The notes under the pieces are model-generated. The model worked only from the letters and a program-made list of their open reading frames with translations, was not told the DNA's origin and searched no databases. A DNA stretch of 58,599 nt. It comes from Magnetococcales bacterium. Its GTDB lineage: Bacteria; Pseudomonadota; Magnetococcia; Magnetococcales; Magnetaquicoccaceae. This document shows positions 1 to 8,428 of the stretch, piece after piece. The stretch is taken from the NCBI GenBank assembly GCA_015231915.1, contig JADGAR010000022.1, positions 824 to 59,422 of the forward strand, given 5' to 3'. Position 1 is the stretch's first letter. Every line of letters begins with the position of its first letter. The position numbers and the translations under genes are program-made.

Positions 1-203
1 TCTGACCAACCCGCCAAACTCCATGACGACAACGGCCATGGCAACGATGCCGACGGCGTCGATGACAGCAATCCGGCATTGGCAAAAAAATCAGGCGACT
101 CCTCAGACACCACAGATGACTCTGACCAACCCGCCAAACTCCATGACGACAACGGCCATGGCAACGATGCCGACGGCGTCGATGACAGCAATCCGGCATT
201 GGC
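1..203. repeat. 120-bp in-frame tandem repeat (two copies visible)
   Basis: Bases 1-83 are identical to 121-203, giving a period of exactly 120 bases (40 codons). Bases 84-120 are the end of the first unit, and the second unit diverges after 203. The array very likely continues upstream of the window. Nucleotide-level identity points to recent duplication or unequal recombination. Confidence 0.9.
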
Positions 204-507
204 CAAAAGCGATGCCTCCTCTGCCGACATGGAGGAGAATTTTGCCAGCAACGACATGCTGTTTGGGAATGACTCTGAAAACGGTGCGTCAAGCCAGGCA
301 GGACACGATTGGTTGGATGCTACCGAAACTTCTTTTGCAGAGTACTCACCCCAAAATTTCAATCTTGGAAATTGGATGGATGCGGTTGATAGTGATTTTT
401 CTCAAGGCGACTCATCCTATTCCGGGCTGATGCAGGAATCCGGGCAGGAACAAGGCGGATCATCCTCCCTGCTTGAGTTCGAGGCTCTGGAAACGGTGGA
501 TGGGTAA
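1..507 (+). CDS. Acidic repeat protein, C-terminal part (probable type I secretion substrate)
   Basis: The frame is open from base 1 to the TAA at 505-507, so the start lies upstream of the window. The visible 168 residues are rich in Asp, Asn, Ser and Gly and hold almost no basic residues after the repeats. A 40-residue unit containing HDDNGHGNDADGVDDSNPA is repeated with a period of 120 bases. After the repeats comes a non-repetitive acidic tail ending in EFEALETVDG. The stop overlaps the start region of a TolC-family gene (TAATG), so the two are probably translated together. Low-complexity acidic repeats beside an outer-membrane efflux or secretion duct fit a large surface or secreted protein exported by a type I system. 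That role is inferred; no RTX nonapeptide or other named domain is visible in this fragment. Confidence 0.7.
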   Translation, partial: SDQPAKLHDDNGHGNDADGVDDSNPALAKKSGDSSDTTDDSDQPAKLHDDNGHGNDADGVDDSNPALAKSDASSADMEENFASNDMLFGNDSENGASSQAGHDWLDATETSFAEYSPQNFNLGNWMDAVDSDFSQGDSSYSGLMQESGQEQGGSSSLLEFEALETVDG

Positions 508-1847
508 TGTTGCCAATTTTCATGAAAGACCAACAGGACGTTGCAAGGATGAGAATCATGGTGCGATGGCTGATGATTGTGGCAGCAATTGGCTGGTTCG
601 TTCTCCCGGCGTGTGCCGAGGAACCAACGGTCTCCTTTCGGGATCTGTTGCAGCAGGCCGCTGCTCACAATCCCGCCTACCAGGAGGCATTGGCCCGCTG
701 GCGGGCGGTGCGAGAAAAAGAGAATCAAACCTTGGGCCGTTTGCTGCCAGAAGCCAACGTCAACTGGAGCCATCGTGAACTGGAAGACAGATGGAAAGGT
801 GGATCCAATCACAACAGCATCGACACCTCTAAACTGGAAGCCAGGCAAACCATTTTTGACCTGGCCCGGTTGCGAGAGCATCAACAGTCACGCCCCCTGG
901 TCCGCGCCGCCGAGCAGGATTCCATCCTGGCCAAGCAGACCCTGCATTTTCAAGTGGCAGAGTCATCCTTGCAGGTTCTGCAAGCCAGGGAACTGCTGGA
1001 AATCGCACGCAAGAAATCGACCATCTCCGTGCAACACCTCGAAAACACCCGCACGCGCCAACAGAGCGGAGAACTGACGCGCACCGATCTCAGTCAGGCC
1101 GATTCCCGCCAGGCAAACGCGGAAGCGGAAAGGATCGAGGCGGAAAAAAACCTGCATTTGGCCGAGCAACAATTTCAAGAACTGGTAACCGTTCCACCGC
1201 CTCTGCGGCTCGATGCACCACCTGCATTAAAACTGCCCCCAGAGGTTACCCATCCCCCCGCAGGCAAAGATCTCGACCTGGAATCTTTGGTCGCCCAGAG
1301 GCCCGATATTCGGGCAGCGGATCTTCGTCTTCAGGAAGGGTCACTCAAAATCGGTGCTGCCAGCGCCGAACATTGGCCCACCGCAAATGTCACCGCAGGG
1401 TGGCAAAAGGTCCGAGACAAGGATCTGGCGACAAAAAATTACGTCTACGATGATGCCTATGTTTTAATGGAGATCAACCTGCCACTCTTCAACGGTGGTC
1501 AAACCGTTTCCCGAGAACGCCAGGCACGGGCCGAACAGGAGGCACTGGCCCATAACCTGGAAAAAATGCGTCGCAATGCCGTCAAGGAACTCCAAAAAGC
1601 CAAAGAAAACCGAAGCGCTGCTGACAATACTGTCAAAGCATATCGGCGGGCCGTCCAACAGGCCAACGAGGCCATGTCCGGCATGGAAGAGGAATTTCGG
1701 GTTGGCACCCGTTCTTCCCAGGACGTGCTCAATGCCCAGAACGATTATTTCACTGCCCAGGCCAACCTGTGCCGCAGTCGTTATCAATTACTGTTGACAG
1801 AATACGAACTCGCCCGGGTAATTGGCTTGCTCGATTTACCAAACTGA
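507..1847 (+). CDS. TolC-family outer-membrane protein
   Basis: Outer-membrane channel of the TolC/OEP superfamily, the trimeric duct of type I secretion or RND/MFS efflux. The length (432-446 residues) is normal for the family. Two long, heptad-rich alpha-helical halves are visible, each with Gln, Ala and Glu-rich coiled-coil segments; the second half has the typical FRVGTRSSQDVLNAQNDYF element. ATG at 507 overlaps the upstream stop. An in-frame ATG at 549 gives a better signal peptide (MRIMVRWLMIVAAIGWFVLP then ACAEE) and is preceded by an AAGG, so translation may really start there. The neighbour upstream is an acidic repeat protein, suggesting a substrate and exporter pair. No membrane-fusion or ABC gene is seen here; these would have to lie upstream. 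Confidence 0.88.
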   Translation: MLPIFMKDQQDVARMRIMVRWLMIVAAIGWFVLPACAEEPTVSFRDLLQQAAAHNPAYQEALARWRAVREKENQTLGRLLPEANVNWSHRELEDRWKGGSNHNSIDTSKLEARQTIFDLARLREHQQSRPLVRAAEQDSILAKQTLHFQVAESSLQVLQARELLEIARKKSTISVQHLENTRTRQQSGELTRTDLSQADSRQANAEAERIEAEKNLHLAEQQFQELVTVPPPLRLDAPPALKLPPEVTHPPAGKDLDLESLVAQRPDIRAADLRLQEGSLKIGAASAEHWPTANVTAGWQKVRDKDLATKNYVYDDAYVLMEINLPLFNGGQTVSRERQARAEQEALAHNLEKMRRNAVKELQKAKENRSAADNTVKAYRRAVQQANEAMSGMEEEFRVGTRSSQDVLNAQNDYFTAQANLCRSRYQLLLTEYELARVIGLLDLPN

Positions 1848-1848
1848 T

Positions 1849-1866
1849 TGCAGGATCATGCCTGCA
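1849..1866. terminator. Short hairpin between convergent genes
   Basis: TGCAGG (1849-1854) pairs with CCTGCA (1861-1866) across a 6-base loop. It sits in the 23-base gap between the convergent tolC-like and porin genes. There is no strong T run on either side, so it is at best a weak bidirectional terminator. Confidence 0.3.
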
Positions 1867-1870
1867 CCTG

Positions 1871-3256
1871 CTAGAAATCGAACTGCAACCGGGTCTGGAA
1901 CAGCTTCGGATCCTCGGCCACCGTGGTGTCCACCAGAACGTAATTGGCCATGATCCGCAAACGGGGATTGAGATACCAGTTGAGGCCGAAGGTGAGATTG
2001 CGCTCCTCGCCGCCCCGAACGTTCTCGTCGTTCAAATCCAGCACGCTGTAACGAACCGCCACCTCCCACGCCCCGCGGCCACCCTGCTTCCAGTCGAAAT
2101 TCCGGAACGGCGCGACCCTGCCGAACGAACCGGATTTGACCTCGTAATTGCGTGACTCCCCGGTCAAAAACCAGCTCAAGGCGCCATAATACCCGCCAAA
2201 CCCGAGATCGGGCTGTCCGCCGGAAGAGCGGGCCACCCACGTTCGCATCGTCTCCCCCTCCATGGCAACCGGTCCCCATACACCCGCCATCTCCAGCCCG
2301 ACGGTATGGATGGCATCCACGTTGAAGATCGCCCCGGTATCCACCAAACGGCCCATGTTGACATGCGCCTCGGGACGGGAACGGAAGCGTGAGGTGCGCA
2401 CGTTCTCGTTGCGGATCCCGTTGCCGTTGCGGTCGTTGTTCCCCTCGTTGACGCTCTCCGGGGTAAGATGGACCAGCGACCCGCCCAGATGCAACACGCG
2501 GGTCTTGTCCAACACCGGCGCCCAGGTGGCGCGAACCGCCGCCCCATGGGATTCGTCATCCACCCCGTTGGCCGCCGCGTTCTCGCCGAACAGCGCCAAT
2601 TGCGCCGACCACCTCTCCCCCCAGGTCTCCATCCCCAGGCCGATGCGCTCGTCCAGCTTGAAAGCGCTCACGATCATCGGCTCCTCCATGAAGATCCCGT
2701 ACAGGGAACCGGTCGCCTCGCTCAAACCCAGCGGCATGCCGTACAAACCCGCCTTGATCGACCAGCCCTGCCATCCCTCGTAACCGATGTAAGCCGACTT
2801 GTCCTCCACCCCGTTGTCCGCGAAATCATACGCAAACTTGAATTTCCAATCCTTCTCGAACCGCCCGCTCACATCCAGGCGCGCCCGACGCAATTCGGTG
2901 CCGCTGGCATTGTCCGTCACATCGCTGCCGTACAACCCCGTATCCACCTGCAACCGGCCACCCACCTTGACCTCCAGCCCGCCGTCCGCAGAGGTCATCT
3001 GCAGCCCCTTCCCGGATGGGGCCTGCACCGGGGCGACCGGCGTCGGAGGCGCAGGCTTTTCTCCGCTTGCGGCCACGGGTTGCGGCGCCGCCGACTCCTG
3101 CGCGGCCCCGACCAGCATCCGGTACTCCTCCTGATTCAAGGTCCCCTTCTTGTGCAAAATCTCGATCAGTTGCATCAACCGGCTATTGTCCGCGCCAGCC
3201 GGCGCGCTCCAGGTCAACAGCAGGCCAATCCACAGCAGCCGGAAACGCCATTTCAT
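1871..3256 (-). CDS. Phosphate-selective-type porin (OprP/OprO family)
   Basis: Outer-membrane beta-barrel porin of the OprO/OprP family, 461 residues, normal for the family. It has a signal peptide (MKWRFRLLWIGLLLTWSAPAGA), then a short helix with the LIEILHKKGTLNQEEYRMLV pattern that precedes these porins. A Pro/Ala linker leads into a barrel with many alternating Gly and aromatic strands and a terminal LFQTRLQFDF ending in Phe, the BAM recognition signature. The ATG at 3256 was chosen because GAGGAGGGGG precedes it and the signal peptide follows; a longer open frame upstream lies inside the kinase gene. It overlaps the kinase stop as ATGA, so it is probably the last cistron of the long operon. 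A phosphate or polyanion substrate is family knowledge, not proven here. Confidence 0.88.
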   Translation of the reverse strand: MKWRFRLLWIGLLLTWSAPAGADNSRLMQLIEILHKKGTLNQEEYRMLVGAAQESAAPQPVAASGEKPAPPTPVAPVQAPSGKGLQMTSADGGLEVKVGGRLQVDTGLYGSDVTDNASGTELRRARLDVSGRFEKDWKFKFAYDFADNGVEDKSAYIGYEGWQGWSIKAGLYGMPLGLSEATGSLYGIFMEEPMIVSAFKLDERIGLGMETWGERWSAQLALFGENAAANGVDDESHGAAVRATWAPVLDKTRVLHLGGSLVHLTPESVNEGNNDRNGNGIRNENVRTSRFRSRPEAHVNMGRLVDTGAIFNVDAIHTVGLEMAGVWGPVAMEGETMRTWVARSSGGQPDLGFGGYYGALSWFLTGESRNYEVKSGSFGRVAPFRNFDWKQGGRGAWEVAVRYSVLDLNDENVRGGEERNLTFGLNWYLNPRLRIMANYVLVDTTVAEDPKLFQTRLQFDF

Positions 3257-6200
3257 CTTCCCACCCCCTCCTCGTTCTCTGCATGCCAGGGAATCCCCAA
3301 ACCTGCGGCGCATGCCGTCAGCAGACGCAGTGCGTCCTCGTATTCCAGTTGGTCCAGACAATCGCCCATGGCACGCACGGCGTCCGGATCCCTCCCCTCC
3401 AGCAATGGCCCGAGTTGCGCGAAAACCTCCGAGGCATCGAAATCCCGCTTCTCCAACAGATGTTTGAAATGCCGCATCAGTGGCGCAACCTTGCCAACGT
3501 CGATGGCTGCCGGGGCTGCCGGGGCTGCCGGCGCACCATCGTCCACCCTCCCCTCCCCGAGCCACTCCCGAATGGAGGCCAGGGCCTGGTTCATGGCCTC
3601 CCGGAACCCGGCGAACAAGGCGGGCCACTCCTCACGCCGATTCCCGCGCAGCGCCGCCTCCAGAACGCGCGCCTCATCGTACAAGACCACGGCGGCAAGA
3701 TTCCCCGCCACCCCCTTCACGGTATGCACCAACCGCACGGCCTCTTCCAGGTCGTCCTTGCGCCGACCCTGCAACCTCTGCCAGATCCGGTCGGCGGTAT
3801 CGGCGTGGCTCCTGACAAAATCGACCATCAGGGTGCGCAGCAGGGCGAGATTCCCGTTCAGGCGCTCCATGGCCTCATGGATGTCGAATCCCGGCAGATT
3901 CGGCAACGGCAAGCCCCCGGTCGTCCCTGCCTCCCGCACCGGAGCACCGTCTGCCGACCGTGGACGAATCCAGCTCAGCATGGCATCGAACAAAAGATGT
4001 TGTTCGATGGGCTTGGTGACATGACCGTTCATGCCCGCCTCCCGGCTCTTGACATGATCCTCCTGCATGGCATGGGCGGTCATGGCCAGAATCGGCAACT
4101 CCCGCAAGCGCTCCTCGGCGCGCAACAGGCGCGTCGCGGTATAACCATCCATTTCCGGCATCTGCAGGTCCATCAGCACCAGGTCATAGCTCCCCTCCAG
4201 CGCCATGCGAACCGCCTGTTTGCCATCCCCGGCGATATCCACTGCCACACCGACCCCCTTGAGAATCTCCCGCGCCACCTGCTGATTAATGGGGTTGTCT
4301 TCTGCCAGCAGCACCCGGGCGCCGCCCAGAGCGCGCGCGATCTCCCGCCGGTCCAGCTGCGACATGCCGGCGAATCCCCCGGCCCGGTTGATCCCCTGCC
4401 CGTGCAACTCCAGAATGGTGTCCAGCAGATGGGAGGAGGTCACGGGCTTGAACAGACACGCATCCAGCCCCAACTGGGAGGCCTCTTGTTCCGTCTCCTC
4501 CTTGCCGAAGGCGGTGACCAGAATCCGCTTCACGCCCCGCAGGACGGGTTCGCCGCCGATGACGCGCAATGCCTCCAACCCATCCATCCCCGGCATGCGC
4601 CAATCCATGAAGACCATATGAAACGGATCGCTCACATTCACTGCGGCGCGCAACGCCTCGATTCCTTCCTCGGCGCAGGCGGCCACGGTGACGGAGATGC
4701 CGAAATGACGCAGAATTTCCGCATGGATTTCCCGCACCGTGGCATTGTCGTCCACCACCAGGGCGCGCAACGCCCGCAGCGCCCGCGGCATCACCGGGGC
4801 GCGGCTCTCCTCCGGGCGATGGCCCAGCGACACGGTGAAGAAAAAGGTGCTGCCCCGTCCCGCCTCGCTCGCCAGACCGATCTCGCCACCCATCAACTCC
4901 ACCAGCCGTTTGCAGATGGTCAAGCCCAACCCGGTGCCGCCGTATTTCCGCGTGATGGTCCCGTCCGCCTGGGTGAACGAGGAAAACAATCTCTCCTGCT
5001 GCTCCGGCGAAATCCCGATCCCGGAATCCCGTACCGAAAACCGGATTTTGGCCCGCTCGTCCGTCACCTCCACCGGCTCGACGGTCAGGATGATCTCCCC
5101 GGCCTCCGTGAATTTGAAGGCGTTGCCGATCAGGTTGAGCAACACCTGTTGCAGACGCAACGGATCGCCGATCAGCACCCCGAAACGACCGTGGGGGGCC
5201 ACCACGATCCATTCGATCCCCTTGCCCGCCCCCCCTTGCCGGAACACCCCGACCACATCGTCCAGCAACTCCTCGAGGTGAAACTCGACCGGTTCCAGGG
5301 TCAGCTTGCCCGCCTCGATCTTGGAGAAATCGAGGATGTCGTTGATCACCATCAGCAGGGTGCGGGAGGATTTGCGCGCCTGCGTGAGATAATCCCGCGT
5401 CTTGTGGGAAAGGTCGGTATTCAATGCCAGATCGATCATGCCCGTCACGCCGTTCAGGGGGGTGCGGATCTCATGGCTCATATTGGCCAGAAACATCCCC
5501 TTCGCCGACGCGGCGGCCTCGGCCACGGCCACCTGCTTGTCCATGGCGGCCATTTGCAGTTTGCCGACCAGAAGCGCCTCGTTCTGGCGCCGGATCTCCT
5601 CGTAGGAGGCGATGATGTTGTCGCGCATATGGTCCAGGGTGGTGGACAACATCCCCAACTCGTCCTTGCGGTGCAGTTGCACCGCCTCGCGCCAATCCCC
5701 GTCCCGCCACTTCCGGGTGGCATGGATCATGTGCAGGATGGGACGGGTCAGATGTCTTCCCGCCAGGATGGCCAGGGCGATCCCGCCGCACAGCAGCCAC
5801 AGCACGACCCAGCCGAAAAACAACAAGTGCTGGCGTGCCGCCTCTGCGGCGCTCACCTGGATCCGTTGCCGCGACTCCTCCGCGATTTTTTCGATATCCT
5901 GGTTGGAGACCAGCAGATGCACCCCGCCCTGCACGTCATTTCCCAGATACAGGGGCAGGAGGATCGCAAGGCCGCGGGGATGCGCCCGCAAGGTGGCCGA
6001 TCGTCGCGCCAGCGACTTCACCCATTCCGGATCGACGCTCTCCACCTGGCAGACGATCTCTGCCGGAGGACCGCCGCAGACACGCTGGCCATCGGGCATG
6101 AACAGATTGGCCTCCAGCACCTCCTCTTCGCTTTGCAGCGCCTCCAGGGTGGCGCGGATTTCGCGCATATCCAACTGATAGAGGGGATTGATGATATGAT

Positions 6201-6396
6201 TGCCCACCATGCTGGCCAGGGTACGCGCGTGGGCTTCCAGTTCTCGGGTCATCAGACTGGTGACCACCTCCCCATTGGCCCGAGTCACATCAATCATCAT
6301 CTGCCGAAAGGTGAACCGGGTCACGACAATAAAAATAATCGCTACAGTAATAATCAAAGAAATAATTATCAGGGTATAATGCGCTCGCAGTTTCAT
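3253..6396 (-). CDS. Hybrid sensor histidine kinase (HAMP-HisKA-HATPase-REC-REC-HPt)
   Basis: Membrane hybrid kinase of 1047 residues. Transmembrane segments lie at about 8-27 and 190-213 and enclose a periplasmic sensor of about 160 residues. HAMP is at about 214-266 and HisKA has phospho-acceptor H308 in [12 protein letters not shown]. HATPase spans about 410-525 with GGTGLGL. The first receiver has D598 (FMDWRMPGMDG), the second D743 (LMDLQMPEMDG), and the HPt domain has H891 (VHTVKGVAGNL). A C-terminal helical module follows (about 960-1047). The start overlaps the stop of the PhnD-like gene as ATGA, and its own stop overlaps the porin start. A binding protein made immediately before a kinase with a periplasmic sensor suggests a TorT/TorS-like pair; this is inference. 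All catalytic residues look intact. Confidence 0.93.
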   Translation of the reverse strand: MKLRAHYTLIIISLIITVAIIFIVVTRFTFRQMMIDVTRANGEVVTSLMTRELEAHARTLASMVGNHIINPLYQLDMREIRATLEALQSEEEVLEANLFMPDGQRVCGGPPAEIVCQVESVDPEWVKSLARRSATLRAHPRGLAILLPLYLGNDVQGGVHLLVSNQDIEKIAEESRQRIQVSAAEAARQHLLFFGWVVLWLLCGGIALAILAGRHLTRPILHMIHATRKWRDGDWREAVQLHRKDELGMLSTTLDHMRDNIIASYEEIRRQNEALLVGKLQMAAMDKQVAVAEAAASAKGMFLANMSHEIRTPLNGVTGMIDLALNTDLSHKTRDYLTQARKSSRTLLMVINDILDFSKIEAGKLTLEPVEFHLEELLDDVVGVFRQGGAGKGIEWIVVAPHGRFGVLIGDPLRLQQVLLNLIGNAFKFTEAGEIILTVEPVEVTDERAKIRFSVRDSGIGISPEQQERLFSSFTQADGTITRKYGGTGLGLTICKRLVELMGGEIGLASEAGRGSTFFFTVSLGHRPEESRAPVMPRALRALRALVVDDNATVREIHAEILRHFGISVTVAACAEEGIEALRAAVNVSDPFHMVFMDWRMPGMDGLEALRVIGGEPVLRGVKRILVTAFGKEETEQEASQLGLDACLFKPVTSSHLLDTILELHGQGINRAGGFAGMSQLDRREIARALGGARVLLAEDNPINQQVAREILKGVGVAVDIAGDGKQAVRMALEGSYDLVLMDLQMPEMDGYTATRLLRAEERLRELPILAMTAHAMQEDHVKSREAGMNGHVTKPIEQHLLFDAMLSWIRPRSADGAPVREAGTTGGLPLPNLPGFDIHEAMERLNGNLALLRTLMVDFVRSHADTADRIWQRLQGRRKDDLEEAVRLVHTVKGVAGNLAAVVLYDEARVLEAALRGNRREEWPALFAGFREAMNQALASIREWLGEGRVDDGAPAAPAAPAAIDVGKVAPLMRHFKHLLEKRDFDASEVFAQLGPLLEGRDPDAVRAMGDCLDQLEYEDALRLLTACAAGLGIPWHAENEEGVGR

Positions 6397-7301
6397 GGCG
6401 CGCCATAACCCTTGACGCGCCGCATGACTCCATCCGCCTGTTCCAACTCCTGCAAGGTCTGCTCCGGAATCGAATCGAAACGGGTCGTGTTGTCGAAGGC
6501 GCGCAGGATGCGTTCCCCTGCCGGATTCTCATGGGCGTGCCGAAGAATCTCCAGCAGATGTTCCCGCAACGGGGCGGGCAATCCCGGTCGCGTCACCTCG
6601 ATGGCCCTTGGATACGTTCCCGTCTGGTGAAAAACACGCAATTTTTTCCTGATCAACTCAGGCAACTCGTTGTCATTCCTCCAGTCCTGATCACTCACGG
6701 CCCCCGCCTCCACATCCCCCGCCGCCACCCTGGCCGCCGTGGCGTGAGCGGAACCCGACAACCAGTAACCGGTCTTCCCGGATGGCACCGGATCGCTCCA
6801 TCCCTCCAGGTGGACCATTTCCAGGGGATGCCGCAACAGCATGGCCATGGGCATCATGAATCCCGAAGTGGAGTCCGCGCTCTCCATGACGATCCTGCCC
6901 CCGCGCAGGTCGTCCAAGGTGCGCACGGCTCCCTCCTTGCGGGTGATGAAGCAGGTACGGTACTCGGTGACCCCGTTCTTCCACCGTCTGGCCAGCCAGC
7001 GCGTCCCGGCCTGCCGGTTCAGCTGCAAAACGGTATAGGGGGTCCCGGTGACCCAGTCCACCTCACCCGCACGCACCCACTCGACCAGTTGTCCGAGATC
7101 CTTGGCCAAGCGGACTTCCCCCTTTGCGATCCCGTCCGCTCCCAGACGGGCGGCGACATACTCCACCATACGTTCGATCGGCGAATAGTCCTGCTTTGGA
7201 TTGACGCTGATCCTGGCATAAATTAAAGTATTTCTAGAATCCCCATATACGTCAAAACATCCCAGCATAAATATGCATATTATCAAAATAATGCGATTCA
7301 T
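6393..7301 (-). CDS. PhnD-like periplasmic binding protein
   Basis: Type 2 periplasmic binding protein of the phosphate/phosphonate (PhnD) group, 302 residues. The N-terminus is a hydrophobic export signal; the MLG-C junction near residue 15 resembles a lipobox, so it may be membrane-anchored. Family signatures are the early YSPIERMVEYVAARLG stretch (normally Y-P.....PL..YL...LG), EVDWVTGTPYTVLQLNRQAG, and LRGGRIVMESADSTSGFMMP, which matches the F.D..S.SG..P loop that holds the ligand. No ABC permease or ATPase gene is nearby. It sits between a PP2C phosphatase and a hybrid kinase, overlapping both by 4 bases. It is therefore more likely a sensor subunit than a transport subunit. The ligand is unknown. 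Confidence 0.82.
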   Translation of the reverse strand: MNRIILIICIFMLGCFDVYGDSRNTLIYARISVNPKQDYSPIERMVEYVAARLGADGIAKGEVRLAKDLGQLVEWVRAGEVDWVTGTPYTVLQLNRQAGTRWLARRWKNGVTEYRTCFITRKEGAVRTLDDLRGGRIVMESADSTSGFMMPMAMLLRHPLEMVHLEGWSDPVPSGKTGYWLSGSAHATAARVAAGDVEAGAVSDQDWRNDNELPELIRKKLRVFHQTGTYPRAIEVTRPGLPAPLREHLLEILRHAHENPAGERILRAFDNTTRFDSIPEQTLQELEQADGVMRRVKGYGAP

Positions 7302-8428
7302 ATCATCACATCGATCATGGTCACATCATCCGCGTTCCGGCTGGAACCGACGTGCCGCGCCAACACGGCCAGAAGATCATCCAATGCCCCGTCCCGGGCC
7401 ACCATGTCGGACAGGAATGTCTCCAGTCCGGTCACCCCGAACATCTCCCCCTCCGGGTTGAGCGCCTCGATGATGCCATCCGAGTAACAGATCAAACGAT
7501 CGCCGGCATCGAGGTCAAGCCGGATGGGATCGCCATACCGCGCATCGCCGACAATCCCCAGGGGGAGCGCAAACGACGCCAGGGAAGCATGCCTCACCCC
7601 GCCGCGCCACCAGAGCACATCGGGAATCCCCGCGTTCCAAAGGCGGCCCCGGGTGCGCTCCGGATTGACCTCCAGCAGGGCGGCGGCGCAGAACATGCCC
7701 AGGGGCAGACGCCGATGCAGTTGACGGTTGAGTTCCAGCAGGAGTTCCCCGGCATCGGCGCCGTTGCGGGCCATCTGATGAAAAATGCAGGCGACCAGCG
7801 GCCCGCCGATGGCGGCGGTAAGACCATGACCGGTGAAATCCCCCAGCATCACCCACTGCCTGCCATCGGCGGTGAAGGCAGCCAGCAGGATGTCCCCCGC
7901 AGTCGCTTCCACCGACGAGAACAGATGGCGGATATGGCGGGGGTCGAGCAGGTCCGCGTCCCGCATCTTGAGGAGGATGTTTTCGATCACCTCCCGTTCC
8001 TCGAGCAGCAAATGATTTTGTTCCGCGAGCCTTTGCCTGGCCTCCCGCAGGGCGAGATGGGTCTCGATGCGGGCCAGGACGATGGGAATCAGGAAGGGCT
8101 TGGTGATGTAATCCACCGCACCGAGGCGCAAACCTTCCAGTTCGCTGTCCATCTCGGTTCTGGCGGTGACGAAGATGATCGGGATCTCGCGGGTCGCCGG
8201 ATCCTCCTGCAGCCTGCGGCACACCTCGTAGCCATCCATGTCCGGCATCATGATGTCCAGCAGGATGATGTCTGGCATGGGCTGCACCTTGACCGCGCGC
8301 AGGGCGACCTGGCCGTTGGGGGCGGGCCGCACCACATAATCGGCGACCAGGGCGCCCTTGAGGACATCGATGTTTTCGGGGATATCGTCCACGACCAGGA
8401 TGATGGGTTTGCGCGCATCCCGTGTCAT
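7298..8428 (-). CDS. Response regulator with PP2C/SpoIIE phosphatase output
   Basis: Cytoplasmic response regulator of 376 residues, RsbU-like in design. The N-terminal receiver (about 8-124) carries D58 in LLDIMMPDMDG. A coiled linker (about 125-160) leads to a SpoIIE/PP2C-type Ser/Thr phosphatase domain. Metal-binding motifs are visible: GDFTGHG and, near the end, YSDGIIEA. The usual GGDFYD entry motif is degenerate (TAGDILLA). Such proteins dephosphorylate anti-sigma-factor antagonists of the STAS family; no STAS or anti-sigma gene lies in the window, so the target is unknown. It overlaps the HD-GYP gene upstream and the PhnD-like gene downstream as ATGA junctions. Its receiver closely resembles those of the two genes before it. 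Confidence 0.9.
   Translation of the reverse strand: MTRDARKPIILVVDDIPENIDVLKGALVADYVVRPAPNGQVALRAVKVQPMPDIILLDIMMPDMDGYEVCRRLQEDPATREIPIIFVTARTEMDSELEGLRLGAVDYITKPFLIPIVLARIETHLALREARQRLAEQNHLLLEEREVIENILLKMRDADLLDPRHIRHLFSSVEATAGDILLAAFTADGRQWVMLGDFTGHGLTAAIGGPLVACIFHQMARNGADAGELLLELNRQLHRRLPLGMFCAAALLEVNPERTRGRLWNAGIPDVLWWRGGVRHASLASFALPLGIVGDARYGDPIRLDLDAGDRLICYSDGIIEALNPEGEMFGVTGLETFLSDMVARDGALDDLLAVLARHVGSSRNADDVTMIDVMI

Noticed and set aside
1-203. CRISPR-like array.
   Set aside because: The repeat is in frame, has no spacer structure and encodes an acidic peptide; no cas genes nearby.
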